Below are positions 20,525 to 32,751 of a DNA stretch of 64,000 nucleotides, one piece after another. Source of the stretch: Lentinula raphanica (Eukaryota > Basidiomycota > Agaricomycetes > Agaricales > Omphalotaceae); NCBI GenBank assembly GCA_027919835.1, contig JANVFP010000011.1, forward strand, positions 372,001 to 436,000. Reading direction: 5' to 3'. Under the pieces are notes generated by a model, which saw only the letters and a program-made list of their open reading frames with translations, had not been told where the DNA came from and made no database searches. How positions within the stretch are numbered: the stretch's first letter is position 1; each line of letters starts with the position of its first letter. A program made the position numbers and the translations under genes.

Positions 20525-22685
20525 ATGGTAGGCTTGTTAGAACTACTTCTGGCAGTAGCCACTGTGACCGTGTCAGCGCAAACCACGGTCCCAGTCTACG
20601 GACAATGCGGTGGCGAAAGTTACACTGGGCCTACAAGTGCGTAAAACAGTTTCCGATATCACCGTTGTCTAATATGGAATTCACATAGCTTGTGCTGCCG
20701 GAAGTACCTGTGTTTATCAAAACGATTTCTATTCTCAATGCATCCCTGGAGCTTCTACTGCGTCGACTAGTTCGATCTCAGCCTCCAGCACGGGTACATC
20801 GACAACGTCGACTGTATCGACGCCCACGCCCACAGTCACCGGATTTGTCAAGACATCGGGGATACATTTCACATTGGACAACAAGCCTTTCACCGTTGTT
20901 GGGTTAGAGCGTTTAGTTGACTTTTTGAATATTAGACTGATTGAAATGTATCAGTGCTAATGCCTACTGGGTCGGCCTCATGAATTACGGTGTAGCAGAC
21001 ATGAACACTGCGTTCCACGATATCGCAGCCACAGGTGCATCAGTAGTGCGAACATGGTAAAAGGGTTTCGTTAACAGCTTGAGCGTTTCTAAACGACATT
21101 CAGGGGATTCAACGAAGTAACTACGCCAGACGGCGTCGCGTACTATCAAAGCTGGTCAGGATCGACACCCACCGTCAATCTTGGCGCTAATGGACTCGAA
21201 AATTTCGGTGAGCTGTGCTGCAGTGTATGCTGAATTTTGAACTCAGATTCCCTTCAGATAATGTGGTCGCTGCGGCAAAAGCTAATGGATTGAGGCTGAT
21301 CGTTACTTTGTGCGCTTCATAGATTCTACGACTGATCATTAATTCTTACTGAATAGCCCCGCTCAGAACTAACAACTGGTATGTTTGTTCTTCAGACTTG
21401 TATAATAGGAATACTCATGGTTCATTAGGTCTGACTATGGTGAAAACTTTTGCTCCATCATTAAACCTCTCACGAACATCGACGTTTGAAGGCGGAATGG
21501 ACGTATACGTCAATCAGCTATTGGGTCAAGGGCAACCGCACGACTTCTTTTTCACAAATGCTACTGTCATTGTGAGTATTTGGGAATGGCCTATGCACTA
21601 CCACGATTCACGTTCACATAGGCTGCCTACAAAAACTACGTTAAAACATTCGTCACTCGTTATTTGAACGAACCTGGTATCTTGGTGTGCAATTCAATAA
21701 TTCTGGTGTAAGCCCAAGCTAATGATCTGCTTGATCAGGCATGGGAGTTGGCAAATGAGCCTAGATGCCTAGGCTCAACAAGGTTCGCCTCCTCCAATAT
21801 CGTTGAAACCTTCCTGTTCAAATCCTACACTACATACTTCCAGTGCCTCATCCGGGACGTGTTCAATCTCGACCATTTCGACCTGGGTTGAGGAAATGTC
21901 AGCATACATCAAGTCTATCGATTCAAACCATTTGGTGGCCATAGGCGACGAAGGGTTCATCAATGACCCTGGAAATCCTATCTTTGTGTACCAGTACGTG
22001 ATTGAAACCTGAATTTCTGTTCTTGTTCTCAAGGCCATTATACACAGAGGATATTCGTATGTATAAACTGTTCACAGCAACTTGCATTTGTCAATCATAG
22101 TATTCAATGTTGCAGACCGAGTCTTGGTATTGATTTTGCTGCCAATCTCAACATCAGCACTTTGGATTTTGGAACCTTTCATGTGCGTAGGAATTCCCAA
22201 TCTTGTATGTCCATATATGTCCTAACGTTCCGCCTCCTCCAGCTCTATCCCGTGCGTGATCTGAATTGCGTTCATTAAAACTTACCGCTGAGTCTCGGAA
22301 CCGGCTATTTAGGATAGCTGGGGGGAACCCGCAAACCCCTTCGGAACACAATGGATCGAAGATCATGCCACTGCAATGTTAGCGTCGAACAAGCCAATCG
22401 TCATGGAGGAGTTCGGTATCACTGACGATCAAGTTGATGTGTATGGAAGCTGGTATTCCGCTATAGAAAGCACGGACGTTGCTGGGGATCTGATCTGGTA
22501 GGTGCGAAACCTATGCCCAATTGATTATACTTAATGTTCTTCCCCCGGTCTGTAGGCAAGCTGGATCAGTCCTATCCAATGGAGAGTCGGATCCCAACGG
22601 GGCTGTCTTCCCAGGAAGTGACGTGTACGTGCTGGATACACAGCACGCAGCAGCTTTGAGGGCTCGAGATGGTGATCCACAATGA
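20525..22685 (+). CDS. Secreted endo-beta-1,4-mannanase (CBM1-GH5)
   Basis: A multi-exon gene encoding, in order, a signal peptide (MVGLLELLLAVATVTVSAQ), a fungal CBM1 cellulose-binding module, a Ser/Thr-rich linker and a GH5 catalytic domain. The CBM1 reads VYGQCGGESYTGPTTCAAGS with further CVYQ and SQC cysteines. The GH5 domain starts at FVKTSGIHFTLDNKPFTVVG. It includes GASVVRTWGFNE, the acid/base glutamate in WELANEPRC, and the nucleophile glutamate in PIVMEEFGITDD. The overall pattern is that of subfamily 7 mannanases, which cut mannan and glucomannan in plant cell walls. Around 21780 the reading frame appears to break, but removing a 55-bp GT-AG intron (AG|GTTCGC...TTCCAG|T) restores SASSGTCSISTIS, as expected in the family. 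The gene therefore looks intact. CBM1 indicates lignocellulose degradation. Confidence 0.88.
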
Positions 22686-23561
22686 ACCTGAATACTCGAC
22701 GACTACACTATTCGGATACTTGCCCAGAGACCGGGGCCAGAGTTGTTACTACGCTGTGATCGATTTCTCTCCTCGAAATGAGAATCCACCTTCAAGAATC
22801 ATTAATCAGCCATGGCCCATCTTATCTCCTTCCAGTTCACTCCCAGTCATTGTGCAGCGGTTTAATCTCAGAAAGGCCTGAGATGCCGCTCCGTTGTATC
22901 CTGACGACGATGAGTGATATCAGTGAGGAGAGAAAATCGCTGAGCCTTGCCGCCTATCTTGGTAACAAGATTGACAGTACCTGAACAAGACTACGAACAT
23001 ATTCTGTACCATGTTGGACAATTATCGCAAAATGTACAATGCAGAACTAGAGGCTCTCACCCGACCTTTCGGTCAACTCCTTCCCGGAACTCAAATCAAA
23101 AGTTACACCTTGGAAAAATCGCAAGGCTTATCATGTGCTGCAGCGGGCCATAGCGTGTGAGGATTTCGCAGGTTCGTTATTTTCACTAACTTTTATATTA
23201 CAGCAAAATGTATAACAACGGCGTTTGCGATGCGACTCTAATCTTCGATTGACAACCTCAGCGCCGAATCGACGCTGCTGCTCAAGGCAGGCATCAGCTC
23301 AAGTCGAACGTCAAGAAGGTGGGCGCCAGTGTCTCGAAATTGTTTGTCTTATGCGTTAGTTGAAGGCGAAATACTGTTGTGAGTTGACAGAACAATTCAC
23401 GATTTCGAAAGAAATTTTCTCTGTTTCTATATCACCTTGCTTCTTCGGGTTCTTGGCTTAGAGAGCATTGTTGAGTTGATATGTTGGTTCACCTATATAG
23501 GGTATTGGAATTCAGCAATCGCGGTTTCTAGCTTCGTCTCCTCCCATACTATCTTTCCTCC
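22686..23561. other. Intergenic region with a possible exon remnant
   Basis: About 875 bp. A stretch at about 22980-23158 (+) has coding character (NIFCTMLDNYRKMYNAELEA, then LTRPFGQLLPGTQIKSYTLE) and ends at a stop. I cannot attach a start or a convincing upstream exon, so it may be a remnant of a lost gene. The last 150 bp lead into the 7-TM gene. Confidence 0.3.
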
Positions 23562-25341
23562 ATGGCCTCGGATTCAGACTCGGACTCTGGAGAATACCAT
23601 GGTCTTCAGATCTTGACCACCTGTATAGAATTGATAGGTCAGTCACTGTCCTTGTTTAATGATCTTCTTTAGTGCTTCTCTCATAACCTCTTAATAGGCG
23701 TGTCGCTTCTCTCATTTTGCTTAGCCCGACGTGTACCAACAGGATGGCGACAGTGGAGGCACCTGACTTGGGGGAGGACCTGTGTTCTATTGGTTCTACT
23801 CGATTCGTGTGTTGTCTTTGATAATTAACTGTCCTGTGATGCAAGACTTAACGTTAACTGCAGGTGGATATTCGTCTTCTTCTGTGAGGTCACTGCTTGT
23901 TCTCTGCGAGGGGTGTTTTGATTAGTGGTTCAGCTGGCATATTGACCGCGGGTATCGGAATTTCATGGTCGCATACAACATGCACGCTCGCGATTTATAG
24001 TTGCATCAGTTTTTACGCGGTCAGCAAGGTCGGATATCGTTCATTGGTGGTGAAGACTATGTCCACGCTGACAAACATACACGGTCCCAGATTCTGATAT
24101 ACGCATTTCTGTCAGAAAAGGTATGCGTTGCCAGCTAAAACAGGTCGAAATATAGACAAAAGATTCATGATTTCAATGATTGAATATCCAGGTTTATATT
24201 GTCTGGACTGGGGGAAACCAAGCTTCGCGACACAAAACAAAGGTCTATCGCTTGTGCGCTTTCGTTCTCCTGGGTTATTTCGCCATTGGTATCTTGATGG
24301 TCTTGGGAAATGCACATACTATACGGGCAGACGGGGTATGTGTCATTGGGCTCAAAGCATTCGCGTATGTTCTTCAGTTCATCATTATACCGCGGGAGTC
24401 TCATTATCAATGTATCATCAGTACCATACCTTTGATAGCATACGACCTTTCTCTCAACATATTCCTTACTGCGATGTTCATGTGCCCGTTATGGATCTTA
24501 CATCCAATTAGTCCAAGGTTACGATCTGTAGCAAAACGGACTTTATAGTAAGCCTCAACTCTTTCTCTTTGATACTAGCGGAACGCCGTAACACTATTTC
24601 TCCATAGCGGCGCTACTATTAGTCTTGTCTCGTCTGCAGTGAGTATTGATCTCTAACAAATGTATACTCCAGTTAATGATGTCTCTAGGTCAATATCATG
24701 ATCATGCTACTTCTCTCAGGCAGCGAATTGGGATGGGTATGCATCACCAGTTGCGTGAGTGATGTAAGTTTCCCGGTTTTCATCCCATGCCGCACAGTAG
24801 TTCAACATCAGTTCCAACAGGTCGTGATAAACTCCTTCGCCGTCTTTTGCGTTAGCTCTGGCTCGTATTCGTCAGACACCGTCCGGGACCGATTCTCTCT
24901 TCCTACCATGGATATGAGTGCACTCACCTTTGCCGCAACCGAATCGTCTCGGCCCACAGGGGTATTGACTACGATCCCTGAAGCATATTATGACTATCTC
25001 CCTCCAGAGCACCGAAAGCTCAGTGCGACAGACCTTGAAAAATCGGACTTTTCCTCGGAAAAGAGCGCTGTGTCTGCCGCACTCGAGGGATCCAAAGATT
25101 TGAATGTTCGTCTCATTTTCTCTAAAGCCCTGCTTTGACTGATCGTATTCGTCTACAGGTCTCTCGTCTTCATGCAAAACCGTCCAGTTCCACTTCATCT
25201 CCAACTTACAATCATCCCGATCTACCCCCTCCCGCTTTAGTACACACTCAACTACCAAAGCCGAAGATTCACAGTAGACAACATTCATATTCTGAAAATC
25301 AATCTAAAGGACCGGACTTGGACTCGTGTCTACAAACATAG
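23562..25341 (+). CDS. Seven-transmembrane-type membrane protein
   Basis: A multi-exon gene starting MASDSDSDSGEYHGLQILTT and ending GPDLDSCLQT. Hydrophobic segments are evident: VSLLSFCLA, WGRTCVLLVLLDS, ISGSAGILTAGIGISW, YRLCAFVLLGYFAIGILMVL, FAYVLQFIIIP, LIAYDLSLNIFLTAMFMCPL and VNIMIMLLLSGSELGWVC. A basic RLRSVAKRTL loop and the SDVVINSFAVFCVS helix are hallmarks of a large family of unnamed Agaricomycete integral membrane proteins. The C-terminus is a cytosolic, Ser/Pro-rich tail (residues from SLPTMDMSALTFAA onward). The ligand or role is unknown. Receptor function is plausible from topology but not demonstrated. Exon boundaries in the first third are tentative. Confidence 0.65.
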
Positions 25342-25616
25342 GCCTACTACACCTCATGAAATTAAAAAGCGTAACAACATGTATTGTATTTTACTGTTTA
25401 TAGCGTCCAATGTAAAAAGAGTGTACCTCAAAACACTTCCGTCTCCTGAGATTCCTATATGAGTTGGAAGTTTCATAATCGGGTCTACGACGACGACATT
25501 CGTCCTCTGACCTTGTTTGTAGCCCCCTTCTTCACCTACTTCGTACATCGCCTGATTCTGCCAGTGAGCTCGTAAGTGGTGGCGCAAGAGGGCGCAAGCC
25601 TCCAATGTTGTCAACC

Positions 25617-26163
25617 TCAAGTCAAGCGTAGCTCTGCAGCTAAGCCAGCAACATCCATTTTGCCAGCAGCAACAGCAATGTATGGCTGCGCTAGGGTTGC
25701 TATTACTACCTCCGAGTCAGATGTGGCTCCTTCGTCCCTTGTCTTGCCCTCAGGTACTGAGCAAAATGTCTGCGTCATCCGTATATATTCGTGGGCAAGG
25801 AAGAAAGCTGAGAAAACCATTGCCTTAGCATATTACCTCCAACCTTACAATATTCATGACCTACCGGTACGCTTGTTGCCGTCCATGAACGGACGTCCTT
25901 AAAGATTCGAGAGCTAAGTCGCGCAGCTAGAAACAATGTTGAATTCAATCACCTTTGATGATACCATAGCACAAGGTAGCTGCTAGATACGAGGTGAGTT
26001 GGTGAGGTTCATAGATAGAAACTTGTAATGGTCTCATGAGCGCCGATTCAAGTTCATTGGGTTTAACGACGACTGAGGCGACAGGATATACAAGGTGCGC
26101 ATTGATTCTTCGAGCATATTCTGGAGTGAAAATCCGAACAAGGCGACTTGTTAGTGTCGACAT
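25617..26163 (-). pseudogene. Fic/Doc-family gene, apparently decayed
   Basis: Three segments are visible on the minus strand: 25953-26163, 25865-25897 and 25617-25823. The first starts MSTLTSRLVRIFTPEYARRI and contains NELESALMRPLQ and LAATLCYGIIKG, typical of the Doc (death-on-curing) branch of the Fic fold. The second holds the active-site loop, here RPFMDGNKRT. Fic/Doc enzymes normally have HPF at this position, and the His is the catalytic base of nucleotide or phosphate transfer, so a key residue is missing. The third continues the fold (FSAFFLAHEY, then MDVAGLAAELR). Joining segments two and three by the only GT-AG intron visible (41 bp) leaves the frame off by one base. The two lesions suggest a decayed gene. 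A misread splice site is the alternative. Fungal Doc-like genes are often thought to be of bacterial origin. The gene is divergent with the 26255 gene, with 91 bp between starts. Confidence 0.65.
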
Positions 26164-26254
26164 TGAATAACCGTGACGATCGTGGTTGTGGTTCAACGTT
26201 CAAGAGTTAAATTATCATTACTTACTTAATTACTCAATCTTTCTCCCGGCCGTC

Positions 26255-26660
26255 ATGTCGTTGTTTCGACTCCGAGCATTATATCCTCAGTTGTCTTCAA
26301 CAAGACTTGCAGCGTCTCATTCTACGTCTGCACGACAATTTAAGGTCACCTTGGACGGTCGAACATTGTATATTGATGAGGCACTCGCCAAAGAGCTCGG
26401 ATGGAGCCCAAGTACTTCTTCTGAAGGCATTCCGCTCCGTCTGCGCGGCTGCGAACCACAATACTATGCTATCACGCCCGAAGGTACCGATGAAGGTACG
26501 CAACTGCCAGTGTCCTGCTTTGGGACCACCTGCCTACTAGCCTTACCTGCACACTCAATTTGCATGTGCAGATCTGTTAGCTCAAGGTACGGTAGAAAGT
26601 AGCCGTGACACCACAGTCAAAGGGGTGATAGATTATCTCAAGAAATCTGACGCTTCCTGA
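26255..26660 (+). CDS. Small protein with probable mitochondrial presequence
   Basis: Exons 26255-26495 and 26572-26660 (76-bp phase-1 intron) encode 109 residues. The N-terminus, MSLFRLRALYPQLSSTRLAA, followed by SHSTSARQF, is rich in Arg and Ser without acids, as in mitochondrial targeting sequences. The mature part contains VTLDGRTLYIDEALAKELGW, a Pro/Gly turn region (EPQYYAITPEGTDED), and a short C-terminal helix (VKGVIDYLKKSDAS). I do not recognise a named family. Start and stop are well defined and the intron is clean. It is transcribed divergently from the Doc-like gene. Confidence 0.6.
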
Positions 26661-27240
26661 AAACTTGCGCGTTTACTGCCAGAGTATCGGATAGATTAAG
26701 GTAAGTCGACACTGTTAAGTACATGAAAGACTTCCCCTTCCCATCCAAGCATAGAATTACTGCTCAGTAGGCCGATGCATTACTACCGGATTCTGTTACA
26801 AGGCTGGCAATGGATTTTGAATAACAACACTCAGATTCTCAGTACTTAGCAGATGGTAAGATGAGTTACTACCCATGCTTGACGCTTGAAGCTGGACCCT
26901 ATTAGTATAATCGAATCTTCATGATATTTGGGATAGAAATTAGACAGTCTATGTTGGATGCCGAACAAACGTTCGAATAAGAAAAGGGAAACAACCTTCA
27001 TCCGCTACTAGCAAAACCATATATAGAGAGCGACCTAAAGGAAAGTGGGTATGTCGAGTGCTAATGTTTAGTAGATTGGACAAATAATGGTAGTCCGTTT
27101 GGAAAACGCATAAGGTATTGAATTGGGAAAGGATATGCATACCGAGGATGTGTTCTTGATTGGGAAAACGATTACGCGACGAAAAGCAAAGCTTTACACG
27201 AGGAAAACGGAAAGAGAGAGATGACAGACGGGATGACGAT
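26661..27240. other. Intergenic region, no gene seen
   Basis: About 580 bp between the 3' end of the small mitochondrial-type gene and the 3' end of the kinase gene. Only short frames are present. Confidence 0.4.
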
Positions 27241-30200
27241 CTACGAAGGCATTGAGGGTTGTCGAGGTGAGTTTGAAAAGATTGAGAACACTTTTTCGGC
27301 ATTCTCTTTATACTTCTTCAGTTTCTTGGTTTTGTGCCTCTCGAGCGGCTCTTCTCCAAGCTCTGCCTGAGTGTCACCGTTTGCAGACGTACCCGAAGAA
27401 TAACTCTGTGCACCAACAGATGCCGTAGATTCCTTCGACTTGAGTGAGTGCAACGAGCCTGGTACCATGGTTCCACCAGCTGATGCTGCAGGTGTTAATA
27501 GCCCAGCGCTCGATGACGATGAGCTCATTGTTGCCGAGGTGGAATGGCTGAGCGTTTTCGCTGACTTGGAGGAGAAAGAAGAGGGCGGTGGCGATCTTGG
27601 GCGAAGGAATTGCCGAGGAGTCTTTCGGAATGTGAGCCCTGGGTTCCTACCTCTTCGAATCGAAGGACTGGGAGATGCTTCTGGAGATGCGGAAGGGTCC
27701 GAATTCTTCGACATGCCAGAGACAGAACGCGATACAGTATTGCTGCGACTAGGTGTCGAAGCCTTCCTGAATACAGCCAGACGATATCTATCGACGACCC
27801 CGCGGGCGAAAAGACTTGTGCCTTTGGATCCGTTGCGGTCTTCTCCACCGTCCGCTTCGATGAAGTCCCAATCTTCGTCTTCGTCATCATCTCGCTCAGT
27901 AGCCCCTGCTTCATCAGGACCATCTGAAAGATATCGGTCCAACGCATGGACACCTGAACGCTCTTTGCGTCGAGGTGGACGGGCCGCTTTCGGGGGCTGC
28001 ATCTTGGGTGGAGGTGCAGGCTTGGGTTTGTCCGCTGGCAGAGGAGCTGGAACAATGGATATCTCTTCGCTTTTCCGCGCTTTGGCCTCAATGATTGCAG
28101 CCGGAACCTCAGATGGCGATGCAGTGGAGGGTTCGCGCGAAGGAGTCGCGGTTGGCGGAACAATATCTTCGTCCACAGGAAGAGATTTGGGGCGAGCTTC
28201 GGGTGTCTTTGGCTCAGGCAATTCTTCATCTTCTTCCGGTATTTCTGCTGTGCCATTGACCAAAGGTGAAGATGCAAGATCACCAAGTGACGCATTGGCA
28301 ATATCCTCGTCCTCCTCTTCTTCCTCTTCATCGGTTTCTTCTTCATCGGATCCTTCTTCCTCCTCTTGATCATCATCTATCAGGACGGAATGTCTACCCT
28401 TGAATGAGTACCCATCGAACACATCCACTGAATCATCATCCTCTTCACCCTTCCTTGATACCGGATGCATGGAAGAACTTCGAGATTGAGAGGGTGTAGT
28501 ATTAGTCTCCTCCCCGTCAGTGCGATCAGTGTCGGTATTTTCAGGGTCCTGATCGGTGTCGGTATTTTCGTTCTCATTCTCGTTATCATTGAAATCGTCA
28601 AGGACCGGTGCCATGTCCAAGAAAGTTTCATCGAAATTCTGCGTGTCGCTGGCATTTTGTGGATCAATTGGTGGCTTATACGGCGCTGTTCAGTAAAGCC
28701 TCAGATTAGGAATCGCACATATCTGGGAAGAACCTCTTACGTATGTAACGTTTATAGTACACATGGGACCAGTCTCTGCAGAGTCTCTGTCAGACGACAA
28801 TATGCGGAAGCGAAACTGATATGCTCACATCATGCAGAAATATGGATGCCGTTTTATCCGGGGTTCACATATTCTAAGGGCGGGATTCCGTTGAAGGAGC
28901 TACGAACAGTCAGCATTGAGCAGTGTTCTCAAAACGTATTGACTTACTCCTCGAATCAAACTCTTTGTGTCTTGATCCATTGACCTGTCGTCTGGGAACT
29001 GTAACTCGTCTTGTAGTACCCTAACATACATGTCCGAGTGGTTGTTGGCCCAGAAAGGCGTCTGCAGCAGAATTGAGTATGACTATATCGAGGAAAGAGA
29101 AAGAGCAAATAATCTCACTATGCCAGTCAACATCTCATAAAGCATCGTACCAAAGCTCCACCAGTCAATCTCATAACTATATGGCAGGGCTTGGATCACT
29201 TCGGGGGCGAGATACTCTGCCGTTCCACAAAATGTGGTGGTCATATCTACTGAGGGCACACCATTGCCCATCTCGGAGTTGGTGTCTTTCATCCACGGCG
29301 GTTGTGCTGCAGCAAATTCCTTTCCAGATGGCGTCGGAGGGGCGGTAACTGCATCTCGACGTCTGGGGAACTCCTTCGAAAGACCAAAATCAGTGAGAAC
29401 GATATGGCCATCGGCACCGATGAGGATATTCTCAGGCTTGAGATCACGATAGATGACGCCGGCTGCATGTAAACCCTCAACACCTTCGACGATCTCGGCA
29501 GCGTAGAATCTTGCACGATCTCGGCCTAGCCGACCCCATCTCGCAAGCTGGGTGGCTAGATCACCACCAGGATGGAAATCCTAAAAGGAGGATCAGATTG
29601 TGTATCAGAACCAACAGCCTAGATGACTCACCATGACCAGGAACAGATTTTCTTTATCATGAAAACTCCACCACAGCTTGACCACAAACGGATCCTTGAC
29701 GACTCCATTGGCATTCGGCTGTCCGTTCTCATCCACTGCAGCCATTCTCTTCAAAACAGCCTGCTCTGTCAAGGTATGCTGGAGTTCCTGATGCGCCAGC
29801 ACATGCCTCTTGGTGATTGCCTTCATCGCATATAAACCGGAGGTCGCTTTGTGTCGCACGAGCAGTACCTTCCCAGCACATCCTTTGCCCAAGACCCGAA
29901 GCATCTCGAAATCATCCACGCAGACCTTTCGCTGGGATTTCTTCTTGCCGAGTTCTTTCTGGCTTCCGCTGCCGTTGAGGGAAGCAGTAGCGGAGGAAGT
30001 AGCTTCTTTGCGTTTCTTCCGTGCGGATTTGCTGACGCTCCTAGCAGCGGTAGAGATACTAGAGGACTCATCGCCTGTCTCGGTTTGCGAAGAGGATAGA
30101 TTGCCTTCGTTGACTGAGGAATAATAAGCGCGTGACATTCGACGGTCAGGGTCAGCAGACTGTGAACGGGGGACGCGAGTGGTGGTTGAAGTAGGGATTT

Positions 30201-31594
30201 CGGAGCTAGGGACAGACCCAGCTGGGGTACGTGGCTCTTCTCCGCTGACTCGAGGAGTAGAGGTGAGGTCAACGACAGCGTTTGAATCGGCTGTACTCTC
30301 GCTAGACTCGGTGGTGGTGGTGATTTGAGAAGGATGTTGAGCATCCTCTGAAACGGTCGAAGCCAGAGGTTGGTCGTTGCTAGCTTCACCTAATGACCCG
30401 GTTCCAGATTCGGATTTAGCTTCAGGTACATCAGGTAATTCTTTACCTCCATATTCCTGCTTATTAGGCTCGTCTGATGCATCCTCGGCGATGCCCACAT
30501 GGTCTTCCGCTGGCACCGCTTCCATCTCTTCATCGTGATCATGTTCCACCCGTTTTTCGGGTGTTTTGGATTCGGACGTCAGACTCTCGATGAGTTTATT
30601 CATCCTGCCGCCCTTCTCCTTCTTATCCCTCGCCCCACCAACGTGAGCTGCCAAGTCCGATCTAACTCGTTTAATGGCCCTTTCGACTCGTGTGCTCTCC
30701 AGATCATCTGTCCTCACACGAACGAACCGTTTCCAAACTCTGGCTGAACGAACGGGTTGGAGATTGGATAGAGTGGTGAAGTAGGCAGCGAGAGCTGTGC
30801 TCGTAGCAGAAGGGGCAGGAAGTGCAGCATTCAAAAGTGCACTTGAGGCCGTGAACGAGACAAAGGGATCGTTTTGCTCGACAGAGGGTGATGCGGCAGG
30901 TGTTGGTAGTCCAGATGGAGCAGCAGAAGGTGCGTTGCTGTTGACTGCCGAGCGCCGAGTACCAGACTTGGCAGAAGTCGGTGAAGCCAGACGGGAGAGA
31001 GTATTGAGGAACGCAGATTTGCGTTTGGGTACAGCAGGTATTGAGGCTGGATCCAAAGGGAGAGCAGGTAGTTTGGACGAAGGCCCGATAAGATCGTGAA
31101 GCTTGTGATCGAGCTCGACGATTTCTATGACCGTTCTTGTGAGGGTAAGATTGTGTGTTGGTGCTGGGTGAGGATGTAGATTACTCTATAAGGATAAGGC
31201 AAGGCAGTGACTAAAAACGCCACTCACTTTTGATGTAAATACTATACGACCTAGAGTCATGAGGACTTTCTGCTACACTAACACTCCAAGGGCCATCCTG
31301 GTCGATCCGCACAGGGCCTCTGCGGGACGGCGCGGTGTCCATGTGATTGTTGAGCATCTCACGATCGATGAAGACGGTCGACTCTGGTTCTTCAAAAGTC
31401 AAGGTGGATACACTAGACCTTCCCTTCGCTCTTCCGTTTCCTCTGTTAGTTTTCTTCAGTGAAGAGCTCCGACGAGTTGAGACCGCGCCCGATGCTTGAG
31501 GAGAACCAGTCGAAAGACGGCCAAAAGGTGAGTTGACTTTCTGCGACGGGCTGCTGCTGCTTCCTGATTGGCGAACAGAGTCGATATCAGGCAT
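27241..31594 (-). CDS. PX-domain AGC-family Ser/Thr protein kinase
   Basis: About 1,300 residues in several exons, starting MPDIDSVRQSGSSSSPSQ. After a Ser-rich head comes a PX-like phosphoinositide-binding domain: WSVSVAESPHDSRSYSIYIK, TVIEIVELDHKLHDL, then an inserted Ala/Ser/Pro-rich loop, and LAAYFTTLSNLQPVRSARVW. A long disordered acidic stretch precedes the kinase. The kinase shows the Gly loop LGKGCAGKVLLV, the ATP lysine in YAMKAITKRH, the catalytic loop YRDLKPEN, DFGLSKEF, and the activation segment TTTFCGTAEYLAPEV typical of AGC kinases. Downstream is a very acidic segment with a hydrophobic-motif candidate, DVFDGYSFKGRHSV, and a long Ser/Pro-rich tail ending RQPSMPS. PX plus AGC recalls SGK3/Ypk-like kinases acting at membranes under TORC2/PDK1 control; the exact orthologue is not assigned. 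The first intron boundary is uncertain. Confidence 0.85.
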
Positions 31595-32751
31595 TAACTT
31601 GGGTTATGTGCCGAAAGGATTTGGTCTTTTGCAAAGCAGCGAGTTGTTAGAGAGAAAGAGAGAAGAAAAAGAGGCGTGTTTCTAGAAAGCCACGAGGAAA
31701 TTGGTCAACAAAGTAGAACCGTTGATGCCTCGAGGCAACACTCACACAATGAGATGGTCTGAAATTGCGGAATTGAGCAGATATAAGAAAAGAGTGTTGA
31801 GGGAGAGAGACTTGAATGGTTTAGAAAAGAGATGTGCACTGGGTTGACCGGTGGCTTTCTACTTTCCTACGCTCCCCAATCAAGTAATCTCCGTGAGCAC
31901 TAAGTGCTAATTTAGTTCTTTTCCTGGCGACAACAACATATGTTCGAACCTTCAAGAGTTGGGTGATTTTGGTAAGTACACAAAACCTCCATCGTTTGTT
32001 GAAAGTCGAAACATGTACAGCACTATCATTATGTACAGATAGCTTGAGCGAAAAATTCGCGCAAAATCTCGCAGGACAAACAGAAATAGCAGTTTCGCCT
32101 TGTGTATCATGGACCTAGCAACCGGTGATACTTATTATCAAGTTCAAAGAATAAAAGGACCAAGTGGAATTGGGTCTTGACGGACCACGGTTGAATCGTT
32201 GGCGCAATCTTCCAGAAATCGAGTTCAAGGACCGTCTCTCCAGCATACACAGTGCTCGACTCGTTCAACAGAGTTTGAGACATTCAAAACAGGAATGCGT
32301 CCCCGTAGGAGCGGCATAGTAAGCGACTGGAATGCTCTGGAATGATGCTTGAACCACCAATGAGTCTATACCGATTCAGATTCTACGAAAGCGCTCAGGT
32401 ACATGCATGAGCTGACAGGCTGCAGACACTCGTTCGACGTTCACACCATAGCTACACACAAATGATGGTTCCGGAATGCTCTCTGTGTTCAAGATGGATG
32501 TGCGGCTCGGATGTCAGAAAGTATGAACCTTATTCTCAAACAGTGCCAACATCTGAAGACGATCGGGCCAGCTCTCTTTCCTACAAAGGTTGAGGAACAC
32601 CGTAACAGAACGTCCAACCCTGTATACATTGACGATGATCCTGATGAAGACAGAGCTATGTTGATCTTCAATTGTAAATTCACTATTCCTCACCGAATTC
32701 AAATTGTTATACTGCGTACTAGGCCGAGTGGAAGGACCCACAGATTTCGGA
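31595..32751. other. Kinase promoter and 3' flank of the family B gene
   Basis: About 1.15 kb without a gene. 31610-31860 is the kinase upstream region, purine-rich on the plus strand. 32376-32680 resembles 35440-35740 (shared GATTCTACGAAA, TACATGC, TTCACACCATA, TTCAAGATGG), that is, the 3' flank of the next family B gene. This is a segmental duplication. Confidence 0.5.

Noticed and set aside
21775..21900. Apparent frameshift in the mannanase near the catalytic NEP motif
   Set aside because: A 55-bp GT-AG intron removes the break and restores the expected GH5 sequence, so the gene looks intact.
27440..28369. Long plus-strand open frame opposite the kinase tail
   Set aside because: It is the antisense shadow of the Ser/acidic C-terminal region of the kinase; low-complexity coding sequence keeps all frames open.
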